Below, piece after piece: positions 8,601 to 15,305 of a stretch of DNA of 28,815 nt. A program made the position numbers and the translations under genes. Positions within the stretch are counted from its first letter, which is position 1. Every line of letters starts with the position of its first letter. The DNA lies in NCBI RefSeq assembly GCF_938030785.1, contig NZ_CALHIK010000199.1, positions 1 through 28,815 on the forward strand, written 5' to 3'. The stretch is from an uncultured Campylobacter sp. (GTDB taxonomy: Bacteria > Campylobacterota > Campylobacteria > Campylobacterales > Campylobacteraceae). A model generated the notes under the pieces. It did no database searches. It had not been told where the DNA came from and worked only from the letters and a program-made list of their open reading frames with translations.

Positions 8601-10032
8601 CGTCGCCGTAAAGCTCGCGCGCGCCGTTACTGGCGCTCTCGATCGTGCCCGCGACGTTATCGATGCTTAGCACCGAGAGCGAGCTGTATTTCAGCGCGTC
8701 TTTAAAACTCATGCTAAAATCTCCGTGGCGCACGGCGGGCTTTAAAATTTCATCCAATTTTCGCGCGATCTCATCTATCGGCGCGACCGGCTCAAGCGCC
8801 GAAATTCCACGCAAAGCCGCGTGATCGTTGCTAAGCTCAAGCGCCTCTTTTAGCGCTGCTAGAGGAGCTAGAACGCGGCGCTTTAAAAATTTAAAATTCC
8901 AAACACCCAAAGCGATACAGAGCGCAAACATCGCCGCAAGCGCTAAAATCATAAAATTTCTCGCATTTAAGCAGCTGCTTGCGCGCTCAATCGCCATGAC
9001 GTAGATCGCATCGTCGCTCAGACTGCCGCCAAGCTCGCTGCCGTTTAAATTTGAACCGGCAACGCTCTCAGAAGGCGAAAACTCTTCAAAATAGATAAGG
9101 CTTAGGCTGGAGTTTAGATCCGCAAACATCGCCTCGCGCGTGCTTTTCAGATCAAAGCCTGGTCCTAAAAGCTCAAATAGATTGCCGCTAAAATTATAAA
9201 TTTCGCCGCCGCCGTTAAAAAGTAAAATTTCGCCCAGCCCCGCTAGTTTGGAGTTTAGCATATTCGTATCGACAAAGCCCAAAAGGTATTCGTCCGCGCT
9301 TACGCGTTTGATCAAAAAATATCTCCAAGCCCCTTCTATGCGCATATATCGCGATACCAGCTCGCCCTCTTTCATATCCGAGGTAAAATTTGAAATTTTG
9401 ATCTCGCCTAAATTTTTTATCCTCGCATCGCGGCTGTAAAAACTTAAAATTTCTTCCCCGTTTTGCGCTGCGGCATCCGCATTCTGCGAAGTTCCTCTGC
9501 TTTGCGCGCCGTCCGTGCCACCCTCTAAAACGCTTGCGCTATTCGTAGAAGCGCTTCCGCCGCCCGAGGCTTTATTTTGCGCGGCGTTATTTCGTGAGCC
9601 GCTATTTTGCGTGATGGGGCTTGGAAGCGGGCCGCCTCGCGCGGAGTCTGCACCGCTCGCCGAACCATCGCTTTGTGCAGCGCTATTTTCAACGCCCGGC
9701 GTGCGGATGAAAAATATCGCATCGAATCTCTTGCTTTCGCGCGCGGCGTTTTGTATCAACGCGGTATAAATATTTGAAATTTCGGAGTCGTTTTTTAGCT
9801 TTAAATTTTGCGCGGAGAGGATGTTGTTTTTTAAAATTTCAAGATCGTTGAAAAGCTCGCGATTTACGTCCCTGCTTATGCCTCTTGCCGCGTTTATCTG
9901 CACCGCAAGCTCGTTTGCGATCTGCGCGCGCATAAAAAACGCCATGCAAACGCACAGCAGCGCGAGAGTCGCAAGGCTTACGAAAAGGGTGGCGTAAAAT
10001 CGCTTGTTTATCGAATTTTTTCTATTTTCCAT
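5656..10032 (-). CDS. Membrane sensor: PAS repeats, active-type GGDEF, degenerate EAL
   Basis: A 1458-residue inner-membrane signalling protein. Transmembrane helix 1 is near residues 12-34 and helix 2 near 361-382, bracketing a periplasmic sensor domain with a low-complexity insert. Several PAS-like segments follow (roughly 440-560, 565-680, 690-805, 820-925; at least the last two are clear). The GGDEF domain (about 935-1100) has an intact GGDEF at 1016-1020 and an RKGD inhibitory site at 1007-1010, so diguanylate cyclase activity is likely. The EAL domain (about 1110-1345) keeps K1273 and Q1330, but EAL reads ELL, the DD pair reads NN (1254-1255) and the AEGVE glutamate is Q1310, so phosphodiesterase activity is probably lost. 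A helical tail of about 110 residues follows. I chose ATG 10032 (GGA upstream) over an in-frame TTG at 10044. It overlaps hisZ by four bases and lies 51 bases after modB. Confidence 0.92.
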   Translation of the reverse strand: MENRKNSINKRFYATLFVSLATLALLCVCMAFFMRAQIANELAVQINAARGISRDVNRELFNDLEILKNNILSAQNLKLKNDSEISNIYTALIQNAARESKRFDAIFFIRTPGVENSAAQSDGSASGADSARGGPLPSPITQNSGSRNNAAQNKASGGGSASTNSASVLEGGTDGAQSRGTSQNADAAAQNGEEILSFYSRDARIKNLGEIKISNFTSDMKEGELVSRYMRIEGAWRYFLIKRVSADEYLLGFVDTNMLNSKLAGLGEILLFNGGGEIYNFSGNLFELLGPGFDLKSTREAMFADLNSSLSLIYFEEFSPSESVAGSNLNGSELGGSLSDDAIYVMAIERASSCLNARNFMILALAAMFALCIALGVWNFKFLKRRVLAPLAALKEALELSNDHAALRGISALEPVAPIDEIARKLDEILKPAVRHGDFSMSFKDALKYSSLSVLSIDNVAGTIESASNGARELYGDDVVGRNIFALQSGSFYDYAYQTQRANYAKENYVVTRHDTKDGVRDLYVKKSYVRDGSKISTLFVVLDASRYRKFYDETKQKYEYLNHAPIVTLVFDYTSGKIIDASKNIKEAWGYDAAQFLSGEIKFWDLLSGKDAQKARNEIINRLADMKSETQSFAQSYKIRHNDNVSYLYDVSAYAKKSAGTVAFYFQNIDESARALQRLQDDLDFYKTVIDTRNYSACLIDLEAQKISFDKNYLRILNYKGKSFNTEMSFGEFTYEIYYIDLENFNSMIRQCSAGLRDDFRCEFRLRNGENGYTWVSLQGYVTSNENGRGRVIKTTLEEIGSRKETELELNLNANVFSRSLEAILITDETGKILRANNAFYEITGFGESETIGQEPNFFTLAQDGDLLEKIKQNLIGKQVSYKDEIYGLKKDGGTFPALFTAIAIKDDFSLVSNYILMFTEISQIKQKESELAKIAHHDALTGLPNRVYFMKAAQGYTASAGSSGKLMAVLFIDFDGFKAINDTYGHEVGDMFLQAISKAMSGLLRKGDILARLGGDEFGAIIGDLKDEQAAHMLLQRLLGISKMKFNLKGNEISASISVGAAFYDGSEKIDFSGLLSRADRAMYRAKTSGKNRYFIFENAPATDDEMSEAGLRQAIESGEFFVLYQPIISGAQIYGYELLLRWKRGSLGILLPQDFFPIIGEPQLELLISKFAFSKMLEFNEQTGANCSINVSLTVLASDEFYGLVARRLRSAGERRGELMFEITDFSEQSYQNFIPVRKRYADLGIKFALNNANAQNVQFLANQPFDLIKIDRALCLNIGKKKDGIRAMVEITGKLKREFGFAVGAQGVENALSLRLLNNLKFNYLQGNFIAKALDRKEIDAFIARFKDTPKLAAIDKDEFISFLNALDYKELALSFVSRADAGDLSPGEFESYRAKFGEILNKTQSAGSERFALTTEIRKQILDILSLDYRALASFILGFRAQIDKFISDLEAA
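9454..9693 (-). repeat. Low-complexity Ser/Ala/Gly/Asn-rich insert in the sensor domain
   Basis: About 80 residues (roughly 114-193 of the sensor) consist almost only of S, A, G, N, Q, T and D, with no hydrophobic core. The folded sensor resumes at EEILSFYSRDARIKNLG. It lies in the loop predicted to be periplasmic and reads as an extended linker. Confidence 0.75.
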
Positions 10033-10083
10033 GCTAAATTCCAAATTTTGAAGGATTTTAGCAAATTTCGTTTTAAAGCCGAT

Positions 10084-10773
10084 TTAAGCTTGTATTTTTG
10101 CGCCTTTTGCGCCCAAAAAATGTATGATCAAAAGCACTGCGAAGCTAAAGAGTAGCATCAGCGCCGAATACGCGTGAGCCTGCGCAAAATCGAGCGTCTC
10201 GGTCGCTTCGTAGATCGCGATAGAGGCGACCTTGGTCTGCTCGCTCACGCTGCCGCCGATCATCAGCACGACGCCGAACTCGCCCATCGTGTGCGCAAAG
10301 CAGATCACTAAAGCGCTAAGCAGGGAGTGGCGTATCGCGGGCAACGCGACGCGAAACAGCTTGGAAAAATAGCCCTTGCCGAGCGAATCGCACGCCCAAA
10401 AAAGCGAGCGTGGAAGCGAGCGAAAGCCCGAAACCAGCGGCGAAAACATAAACGGCAGCGAGTAGATACAGCTCGCAATCACGAGCCCGCTGAAATTAAA
10501 TACGAGCCGAAGCCCGAAATGTTTGTCAAAAAACTCGCCCAGCACCGAATACGGCGATAGAAAAACGAGCAGGTAAAACCCTAACACCGAGGGCGGCAGC
10601 ACCAGTGGAAGCGAGATGATCGATTCGATCACGCTTTTACCGCGGAAATTTTTTCTCGCCATAAAAAACGCGAGCGGCACGCAGATACAAAACAGCACAA
10701 ACGTCGCAATCAGCGAGAGTTTGAGCGAGATCACGAAAGGGGTGTAGTCTAAATTTGACAAAATTTCAAACAT
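10084..10773 (-). CDS. modB: Molybdate ABC transporter permease
   Basis: A 229-residue inner-membrane permease of normal ModB length with about five to six transmembrane helices. The coupling (EAA-type) loop is recognisable as SLGKGYFSKLFRVALPAIRH, followed by HTMGEFGVVLMIGGS, a characteristic ModB stretch. It partners ModC (ATPase) and ModA (binding protein). The ATG has only a weak ribosome binding site (GCGAG), and the start lies inside the last bases of the unusual ORF at 10766-11497, so translation may depend on coupling to it. Adjacent modC-modB genes are usual in related bacteria; here 726 bases separate them. Confidence 0.93.
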   Translation of the reverse strand: MFEILSNLDYTPFVISLKLSLIATFVLFCICVPLAFFMARKNFRGKSVIESIISLPLVLPPSVLGFYLLVFLSPYSVLGEFFDKHFGLRLVFNFSGLVIASCIYSLPFMFSPLVSGFRSLPRSLFWACDSLGKGYFSKLFRVALPAIRHSLLSALVICFAHTMGEFGVVLMIGGSVSEQTKVASIAIYEATETLDFAQAHAYSALMLLFSFAVLLIIHFLGAKGAKIQA

Positions 10774-11497
10774 CTGCGCTCGCTTTAAATTTAAACGCCG
10801 AATTTAAGGGCGATAGGTTTTGCGACGCAGCTAAATTTAGGCGCACGAAAGTTTGCGGCGCGGCTATTTTGAATTCGCGATTTCGGCGCGCGCTTTTTTG
10901 CAACGCCAAGCTCTGTCGTGCGAGAACGCTTTGCTGCGCGCAGCCTCGTTGCTCCAAGCTCTGCCGTGCAAAGCCTTGCGGATTAGAATTTTGCGGCGCA
11001 GAATTTTGTCGCGCGGAATTTCGCAGCGTTAAATTTAACGGCATGGAATTTAAAAACACAAAGTTTCGTGGCGCAGGGTTTTTCGTCGCAAAAGGCGCGC
11101 TAAATTTAAACGCATGATTTTTACGTAAAATTTTAGCCTCGGCAGAATTTATCTCTAAATTTTTACCAAAATTTTGCGCGACGATCTGCGACAAAGAAAT
11201 TATGAGCGATAAAATTTTAGCTGACGAAGCTTCCGTCGCAGCGAAAATTGCATGCAAAACGGCGCGTAAATTTAACGCAAAGCGGTGCTGGCTAAATTTA
11301 AAAATCGACGCCGATTTCTGCGGAGCAAATTTTAAAATAGACGCAAAATTGCGCAGATAAAATTTAAAAGCCGAAATGAAATTTTGCAAAGCAAACGAGG
11401 CGGATCCAAAAATCGCGTTAGCTCGCCGCGCAGAGGCTGGGCTTTTAAAATTTCCAGGCATAAATTTTACGTAAAAATTTAAAGCGGGATGCTGCAT
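10766..11497 (-). CDS. Unrecognised repeat-like ORF between modC and modB
   Basis: A 243-codon frame fills the whole modC-modB gap without a stop. Its ATG starts two bases after the modC stop and its end overlaps the modB start by eight bases. I do not recognise the protein. It is rich in F, A, S, N, Q, K and R, almost lacks G, D and E, has no clear signal peptide or membrane helix, and its second half has a five-residue periodicity (NS-A-x-Q type units). The underlying DNA is partly 15-base periodic and full of AAATTT. No good ribosome binding site is seen, so translation would rely on coupling. It may be a real small protein, or expanded repeat DNA kept open so the operon is not interrupted. 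The opposite strand carries a competing pentapeptide-like frame. Confidence 0.35.
   Translation of the reverse strand: MQHPALNFYVKFMPGNFKSPASARRANAIFGSASFALQNFISAFKFYLRNFASILKFAPQKSASIFKFSQHRFALNLRAVLHAIFAATEASSAKILSLIISLSQIVAQNFGKNLEINSAEAKILRKNHAFKFSAPFATKNPAPRNFVFLNSMPLNLTLRNSARQNSAPQNSNPQGFARQSLEQRGCAQQSVLARQSLALQKSARRNREFKIAAPQTFVRLNLAASQNLSPLNSAFKFKASADV
10956..11090. repeat. Nine in-phase 15-base degenerate units
   Basis: Units start at 10956, 10971, 10986, 11001, 11016, 11031, 11046, 11061 and 11076. Examples are GAATTTTGCGGCGCA, GAATTTTGTCGCGCG, GAATTTCGCAGCGTT, AAATTTAACGGCATG and AAGTTTCGTGGCGCA. Read on the plus strand in frame with these units they give EFCGA, EFCRA, EFRSV, KFNGM, EFKNT, KFRGA: a pentapeptide-repeat-like pattern with a central F and often A two residues before it. 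Looser units of the same phase extend back to about 10790, and the unit at 10956 has a near copy at 10908. Confidence 0.8.
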
Positions 11498-11499
11498 CG

Positions 11500-12348
11500 T
11501 TAAATCTTGCTGAGGCTTACGTTGAAGGCCTTTGCGCCCACTTTGACCTCATCGCCAATTTGCAGGCCTTGCGCTTCGTGCGCGCTTAAGACGACCTCGC
11601 TTAGCTGGTTGCCGATCGCTACGACGGCGATCTGCACGGCGTCGCGAGCCTGTAGATCGACGATCTTGCCCGCGAAAGAAAATTTCTGCGAGCCGCTCGT
11701 TTTAAGAAAAATTTCGTTCGGGCTCGCGCTACGCACGACTCTACCGTCATGCATCTCATAAACCGTCTCGCAAAGTCTGTAAATTTCGCTCACGTCGTGG
11801 CTTACCAAAATCACGGTCTGATGAAACTGCTCGTGGATTTTAAGCAGATAGCCTTGGATCTTCTCTCGCATCGCAAAATCAAGCGCCGAAAGCGGCTCGT
11901 CCAAAAGCAAAATTTCGGGATCTTGCATCAGCGCTCTAGCGAGTGCGACGCGCTGTTTTTGCCCGCCGCTAAGCCCGCTGACGCCGGCAGAGGCGTGCGA
12001 ACTAAGCTCCAAAAGCTCGAGCAGATCGCGCGCTCTTTTGAGATCGTTTTTGGCAAAAAGCAAATTTCCCAAAACGCTCATATTTTCAAAAAGCGCATAG
12101 TCTTGGAACAAAAAGCCGATCCTGCGCTTGCCCGCGCTCATAAAGTCCTTGCCCTCTTGCAGCACGCGATCGCCGTCTTTTAAAAAGCCGCTGTCTGCCG
12201 GCAAAAAGCCCGCAATGATGCGCAGCAGCGTGGTTTTACCGCTGCCGCTGCGCCCGTATAGGCAGACGAACGAACCTTTTTTTATCTCCAGCTTCGCATC
12301 TATCGCGAAATCTTCGCTAATTTTCTTTTTACAATCAATCGTTATCAT
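11500..12348 (-). CDS. modC: Molybdate ABC transporter ATP-binding protein
   Basis: A 282-residue ABC ATPase energising ModB. Walker A is GRSGSGKTT, the Q-loop is FLFQDYALF, the signature is LSGGQKQRVALARAL, Walker B is ILLLDEPLSALD, and the switch histidine is in VSHDVSEIY. A C-terminal TOBE/Mop-like extension of about 65 residues (FAGKIVDLQARDAVQIAV...) ends VKVGAKAFNVSLSKI, as in oxyanion-type ModC proteins. The ATG lies inside the end of the TOBE-protein gene (14-base overlap) and has no strong ribosome binding site, so translational coupling is likely. Whether molybdate or tungstate is the main substrate cannot be read from the sequence. Confidence 0.95.
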   Translation of the reverse strand: MITIDCKKKISEDFAIDAKLEIKKGSFVCLYGRSGSGKTTLLRIIAGFLPADSGFLKDGDRVLQEGKDFMSAGKRRIGFLFQDYALFENMSVLGNLLFAKNDLKRARDLLELLELSSHASAGVSGLSGGQKQRVALARALMQDPEILLLDEPLSALDFAMREKIQGYLLKIHEQFHQTVILVSHDVSEIYRLCETVYEMHDGRVVRSASPNEIFLKTSGSQKFSFAGKIVDLQARDAVQIAVVAIGNQLSEVVLSAHEAQGLQIGDEVKVGAKAFNVSLSKI

Positions 12349-12730
12349 ATTTTTGTATATATATCGCGCTGCAGCTTACGTATGCGTAGAGCTCGTCGCC
12401 TACGCGCAAAGCAAGCTCTCGTGCGCTTTTGGCGCTAATTATAGCTTCAAATTTCAGCTCGCCCTCAAGCGCGGCGACGCATAAAATTTCACCTAATTTC
12501 AGATCTGAAATTTTAACCCTTATCTCGTTTTGAAGCGAAACGTCTTTCAAGGGGGCACGAGATAGCACGACGTCGGTATTTTTAAAGCCGATCCGCACGC
12601 CGTCTCCCACCGCCGCACCGGGCTTTAGCTCCAAAAATACCCCGTGAAATTTCAAACCGCCTTCAAGTAGAAATTCCACCTCGTAAATATCCGTAGCGCC
12701 CTTGATATCGCTAATTTGCGCTTTAAACAT
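12335..12730 (-). CDS. Small TOBE/Mop-domain molybdate-binding protein
   Basis: A 131-residue cytoplasmic protein made of two TOBE/Mop-like halves. The second (NEIRVKISDLKLGEILCVAALEGELKFEAIISAKSARELALRVGDELYAYVSCSAIYI, given here only as landmarks: IRVKISD, FEAIISAKSARELAL, VGDELYAYV) is closest to molbindin. Such proteins bind oxyanions for storage or sensing. I recall an equivalent small gene between modA and modB/modC in C. jejuni, unchecked. Its start overlaps the modA stop by one base (TAATG) and its end overlaps modC by 14 bases. The TOBE fold is well supported; the exact role is inferred. Confidence 0.8.
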   Translation of the reverse strand: MFKAQISDIKGATDIYEVEFLLEGGLKFHGVFLELKPGAAVGDGVRIGFKNTDVVLSRAPLKDVSLQNEIRVKISDLKLGEILCVAALEGELKFEAIISAKSARELALRVGDELYAYVSCSAIYIQKYDND

Positions 12731-13497
12731 TAAAACTCGTATCCGTATTTAGCAAAGATCTCTTTGCCCTTATCGCTTAGGATAAAATCATAAAACGCCT
12801 TGGCTTCGGCATTGTCTTTGGCACGGTTTAGCACGACCATACCTTGAGCTATCGGCTCGTAGAGGTCGGTGTCGACCAAGACGAAATTTTCGCCCTCTTT
12901 GCAAGGTTTGTCGTTGCAGCCGTCCTTCGCCATCTTAGGCGCATACATCGCGCTAGCTGCGATAAAGCCGACGTCGGAAGCTTTAAGCGCTTGCGAAAGA
13001 GCCTCGCCAATCGATTTTGCTTCTACGATTTTGCCTTTAATCTCATCGTAAACTCCCGCTTTTTGGAAGGCCTGTACGCTTGCGGTGCCGTAAGGAGCGG
13101 TCTTTGGATTTGCTATCGTGATAGTTTTGACGCTAGGGTCTTTTAAAATTTCAAGCCCCTTGCTAAGATCTACGCCACGCACGCTAAACATCGCCACCTT
13201 GCCCTTTGCGTAGGTTTTGGCAGGCGCCGTCGCAAAGCCCTCTTTATGTAGATCGTCTGCAAATTTCATATCTGCCGCCATAAAAATATCAAACGGCGCG
13301 CCGTTTTTGATCTGCGTACTAAGCGCACCGCTGGCGCCCAAGCTCACGTTTAGCGTGGTTTGCGGATGTAACTTGGCAAATTCCGCCTTAATCTCGTCAA
13401 ACGCATACGTCGTGTTCGCAGCGGCTGCGACGCTGACCTCTCCTGCGCTTAGCGCGCCTGCAGTTAAAATTCCTAAAAGCACCGCTTTTAACTTCAT
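12730..13497 (-). CDS. modA: Molybdate ABC transporter periplasmic binding protein
   Basis: A 255-residue exported binding protein. The start at 13497 gives a clean signal peptide (MKLKAVLLGILTAGALSAG) and has AAAGGA at good spacing; an in-frame GTG 36 bases upstream would only prepend a charged, unlikely leader. The mature protein shows ModA landmarks: SVAAAANTTYAF, LGASGALSTQIKNGAPFDIFMAADM, KGKVAMFS, IANPKTAPYGTASVQAF and VGFIAASAMYAP. It delivers molybdate or tungstate to ModB/ModC. It follows modE after a 111-base gap that holds a hairpin. Confidence 0.95.
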   Translation of the reverse strand: MKLKAVLLGILTAGALSAGEVSVAAAANTTYAFDEIKAEFAKLHPQTTLNVSLGASGALSTQIKNGAPFDIFMAADMKFADDLHKEGFATAPAKTYAKGKVAMFSVRGVDLSKGLEILKDPSVKTITIANPKTAPYGTASVQAFQKAGVYDEIKGKIVEAKSIGEALSQALKASDVGFIAASAMYAPKMAKDGCNDKPCKEGENFVLVDTDLYEPIAQGMVVLNRAKDNAEAKAFYDFILSDKGKEIFAKYGYEF

Positions 13498-13557
13498 TTT
13501 AAAATCCTTTCGTAAAATTTTAATTCTCGCCACGATTTTTAAATTTTAAGTGGGCTC

Positions 13558-13596
13558 GCGGCGGTAAATTTAGAACGCTCTTTGAATTTACGCCGC
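13558..13596 (-). terminator. Hairpin between modE and modA, possible attenuator
   Basis: Arms GCGGCGGTAAATT (13558-13570) and AATTTACGCCGC (13585-13596) pair with one bulged G around a 14-base loop, 12 bases beyond the modE stop. No clear T-run follows on the minus strand, so partial termination or RNA processing between modE and modA is more likely than full termination. Confidence 0.4.
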
Positions 13597-13608
13597 AAAC
13601 GCCCAAAA

Positions 13609-14397
13609 TCAGGCGCCGATAATGATCTCGCTAGGCTCCACTATCGCAATAACTTCATCGCCTACGCCAAGAGCCATCGCCGTCGCCGATTCTCGCGTGA
13701 TGATCGACGTGATAGTTTGGTGCGAGTTCGTATTTAGACAAACTTCGGCATTTACCGCGCCGATTTTTACCTCGCAAATCGTACCCTTTATCTGGTTGGC
13801 GGAGCTTACTCTCAGATCGTCCTTGCCGTTTTTTGCGATGATGACGCTAGGGGCTTTAAATAAAAACAACACCTCTTTGCCGACTTTAAGACCCAGGTTT
13901 TTCTCGCTTTCTACCGTTATCATCGCGCATAACGGCTCGCCGCCTGCGAGCTTGGCGATGATTTGCGAATTTACGGCTCCGGTTTGGATTTCGGTGATCT
14001 CTACGCTTAATTGATTTCTCGTGGAGAGCTTCATACCGATCTTCTCTAAGCTTAAAAGGCTCTCTTCGGTGATCTCGTCAAGCTTTAAAATTTCGCTCAA
14101 AAACGTCTCGCCTGCATGGCTGATAGCATCATAGGCGCGGATCAGCTTGTGAGCGTAAGGAGTGAGCTCGGAGCCGCTATTTTTCTTGGTGCCTTGAGTG
14201 CGAACGATGAGTGGCTTTTTGCTCGCGTTGTTGATTAAATTTAGTGCGTCCCAGCCGTTTTTATACGACACTCCTACGATCTCTGCGGCCTTTGTAATGC
14301 TTTTAGTTTCGTCCACGGCTTTAAGTAGCTTAATATGCTTAGCTAAAAGCGATGCTTCGTTGCCGAGCAGGAATTCCAGAGCAAATTTTGCATCCAT
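13609..14397 (-). CDS. modE: ModE-type molybdate-responsive regulator
   Basis: A 262-residue regulator with the classic ModE layout. The N-terminal LysR-like helix-turn-helix (about 20-60) contains SITKAAEIVGVSYKNGWDAL, close to the usual ModE recognition region. Two tandem TOBE/Mop domains (about 120-185 and 190-262) follow: LSTRNQLSVEITEIQTGAVNSQI and IKGTICEVKIGAVNAEVCL begin with the typical Mop start, and each ends in a VGxEV(L/I)xx strand. ModE binds molybdate and represses the transporter when the anion is plentiful. Start chosen at ATG 14397, five bases after AAGGA; the ATG at 14403 overlaps that site. A perfect palindrome lies in its promoter region. Confidence 0.93.
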   Translation of the reverse strand: MDAKFALEFLLGNEASLLAKHIKLLKAVDETKSITKAAEIVGVSYKNGWDALNLINNASKKPLIVRTQGTKKNSGSELTPYAHKLIRAYDAISHAGETFLSEILKLDEITEESLLSLEKIGMKLSTRNQLSVEITEIQTGAVNSQIIAKLAGGEPLCAMITVESEKNLGLKVGKEVLFLFKAPSVIIAKNGKDDLRVSSANQIKGTICEVKIGAVNAEVCLNTNSHQTITSIITRESATAMALGVGDEVIAIVEPSEIIIGA

Positions 14398-14433
14398 TTT
14401 CATCCTTTCTTGTTTACTTTCACGTGATTTTAT

Positions 14434-14453
14434 AATATATCCTCTGATATATT
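14434..14453. promoter_or_regulatory. Palindrome in modE promoter, candidate ModE operator
   Basis: AATATATC and GATATATT are perfect eight-base arms separated by CTCT, about 37-56 bases before the modE start and overlapping TATAAAAT-like -10 sequence on the minus strand. Known ModE sites are AT-rich dyads of the ATATA-N-TATAT kind, so autoregulation is a reasonable inference. Confidence 0.5.
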
Positions 14454-14520
14454 TCTTAAACGGCTACGGGCTTTATTTTGCGGTATAAAGAGGAAAATTA
14501 TATACGAAATTTTACCTTTA

Positions 14521-14550
14521 TTGACAAAATTTCTTTAAACTTGTAAAATC
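14521..14550 (+). promoter_or_regulatory. Sigma-70-type promoter for mlaA
   Basis: TTGACA at 14521-14526 and TAAAAT at 14545-14550, with an 18-base spacer, lie about 30 bases before the mlaA start. It reads away from the divergent modE. Confidence 0.6.
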
Positions 14551-14580
14551 GCCACTTTGATTTATACGGAAGGTTGCAAT

Positions 14581-15303
14581 TTGAAATTTATAAAAATTCT
14601 ATTCCTAGCAGCGGCGTTGGCGCTTTGCGGTTGCTCGCAAAAGCAAGACGCAGCACCTGGCGGCGATACGGATAGTTTTGACGAGGAGTTCGCGCAACGC
14701 GAGGTTTTCGATCCGCTTAGCGGTTATAATCGCGTTATGACGAGCTTTAACGACGCGTTTTATTCATACGTACTAACCCCCGTAGCCAGCGGTTACGACT
14801 ATGTAATGCCAGATCCGATCCAGGGCGCGTTTTCAAATTTTTTCCACAACGTCTTGTATCCGATGAGACTCGTAAACAACCTACTGCAGGGCAAATTTGA
14901 AAATTCTTGGGACGAGACGAAGCGGTTTTTGATTAACTCGACCGTCGGCTTCGGCGGACTTAACGATATGGCGGGCAAATACTACGGGATTTCGCGCCAC
15001 GACGAGGATTTCGGGCAGACGCTCGGATATTGGGGCGTGCCGGCAGGTCCGCACATCGTCTGGCCGATCTTAGGACAGAGCAATCTGCGCGATACTTTCG
15101 GAATGGTGGGAGATTATTTTACAAATCCGATAAACTATATCGAAGACGGCACGGTGCGAAATTCCGTCAACGGATTTAGACTATTCAACGATTACTCGCG
15201 CGATCCGGAATTTTATGAAAAAATGACCAAAGATGCGGTGGATCTATATCCATTTTTACGCGATGCTTACGAGCAAAATCGCGAGAAACTAATAAAGGAA
15301 TAA
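14581..15303 (+). CDS. mlaA: MlaA (VacJ-like) outer-membrane lipoprotein
   Basis: A 240-residue lipoprotein from a TTG start preceded by GGAAGG. This start gives a lipoprotein signal ending LALCGC, with C18 as the lipidated cysteine; an in-frame ATA/ATG region further up would put extra residues before the signal. The mature part has strong MlaA landmarks: DPLSGYNRVMTSFNDAFYSYV, FSNFFHNVLYPMRLVNNLLQGK, FLINSTVGFGGLNDMA, DFGQTLGYWGVPAGPHIVWPILG and NLRDTFG. MlaA removes mislocalised phospholipids from the outer leaflet of the outer membrane. It is followed two bases later by mlaC and then by an RND transporter, forming a lipid-transport operon. Confidence 0.95.
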   Translation: MKFIKILFLAAALALCGCSQKQDAAPGGDTDSFDEEFAQREVFDPLSGYNRVMTSFNDAFYSYVLTPVASGYDYVMPDPIQGAFSNFFHNVLYPMRLVNNLLQGKFENSWDETKRFLINSTVGFGGLNDMAGKYYGISRHDEDFGQTLGYWGVPAGPHIVWPILGQSNLRDTFGMVGDYFTNPINYIEDGTVRNSVNGFRLFNDYSRDPEFYEKMTKDAVDLYPFLRDAYEQNREKLIKE

Positions 15304-15305
15304 CA

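Noticed and set aside
5656..10032. Active phosphodiesterase function for the EAL domain
   Set aside because: The metal-binding DD pair, the AEGVE glutamate and the EAL motif itself are changed.
10956..11090. CRISPR array
   Set aside because: Units are 15 bases, directly adjacent and divergent, without identical repeats or unique spacers.
11115..11117. In-frame TGA in the plus-strand pentapeptide-like frame read as selenocysteine, given selC in the same window
   Set aside because: No redox-type context around the TGA, no clear SECIS hairpin right after it, and the whole frame may not be a gene. A stop or decay is simpler.
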